From contig JAAYXG010000127.1 of the NCBI GenBank assembly GCA_012516015.1, positions 1-5,772 on the forward strand: a stretch of DNA of 5,772 nt. The letters are read 5' to 3'. Origin of the DNA: Lysobacteraceae bacterium. GTDB lineage: Bacteria > Pseudomonadota > Gammaproteobacteria > Steroidobacterales > Steroidobacteraceae. A program made the position numbers and the translations under genes. Below, in pieces: positions 5,719-5,772 of the stretch. The notes under the pieces are model-generated. The model did no database searches. It was not told where the DNA came from and saw nothing but the letters and a program-made list of their open reading frames with translations. Numbering within the stretch: position 1 is the first letter of the stretch; each line of letters opens with the position of its first letter.

Positions 5719-5772
5719 CTATTTTCTCCAGAACGTTCTCGACACGAGCACGAGCAGCGGGAAAACCTCCAA
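5719..5772 (-). CDS. Possible C-terminal end of the gene upstream of mrcB
   Basis: From the window edge one minus-strand frame reads LEVFPLLVLVSRTFWRK and then TAG at 5719-5721. A hydrophobic run followed by a basic end resembles the C-terminus of a membrane protein, and it would end 117 nt before mrcB, a sensible gene spacing. Only 17 codons are visible and two other minus frames are also open here, one ending in the heptamers. No family can be named. Confidence 0.3.
   Translation of the reverse strand: MEVFPLLVLVSRTFWRK

Overview
This is a GC-rich bacterial chromosome segment. Every gene that can be supported lies on the minus strand, so the window reads right to left. An E. coli-type class A penicillin-binding protein PBP1B (with a UB2H-like region), a TPR lipoprotein directly after it, and a tatA-tatB-tatC set with separate TatA and TatB point to a gammaproteobacterium. 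A member of the Xanthomonadales/Nevskiales/Steroidobacter neighbourhood would fit, but that placement is inference from gene content only.

In transcription order: (1) 5602-5772 holds a possible 17-codon C-terminal scrap of an upstream gene, then a short leader with a 10-bp inverted repeat and three tandem heptamers; (2) mrcB (5601-3292) encodes bifunctional PBP1B; (3) 38 nt later a TPR lipoprotein (3253-2729) has the layout of LpoP, the PBP1B activator known from Pseudomonas; (4) a 251-nt non-coding spacer (2478-2728) carries a hairpin, two CCCACAC sites 42 bp apart and a TGG-repeat tract resembling MraZ boxes; (5) dtd (2477-2010), tatA (1915-1688), tatB (1675-1298) and tatC (1301-543) follow closely, with tatB and tatC overlapping by ATGA; (6) a 214-nt spacer (329-542) contains a 143-bp segment bounded by perfect 10-bp inverted repeats; (7) the window ends inside the N-terminus of a POT/PTR-family peptide transporter (328 to 1).

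Functionally there are two modules. mrcB plus the lipoprotein form a peptidoglycan synthase and its probable outer-membrane activator. TatA, TatB and TatC make the complete twin-arginine translocase for exporting folded proteins, co-arranged with Dtd, which removes D-amino acids from mischarged tRNA. The genes are mostly ordinary core genes. The less explained material is in the three spacers, where structured repeats are visible but no function can be assigned from sequence alone. I see no CRISPR array, tRNA, rRNA or intact insertion sequence.
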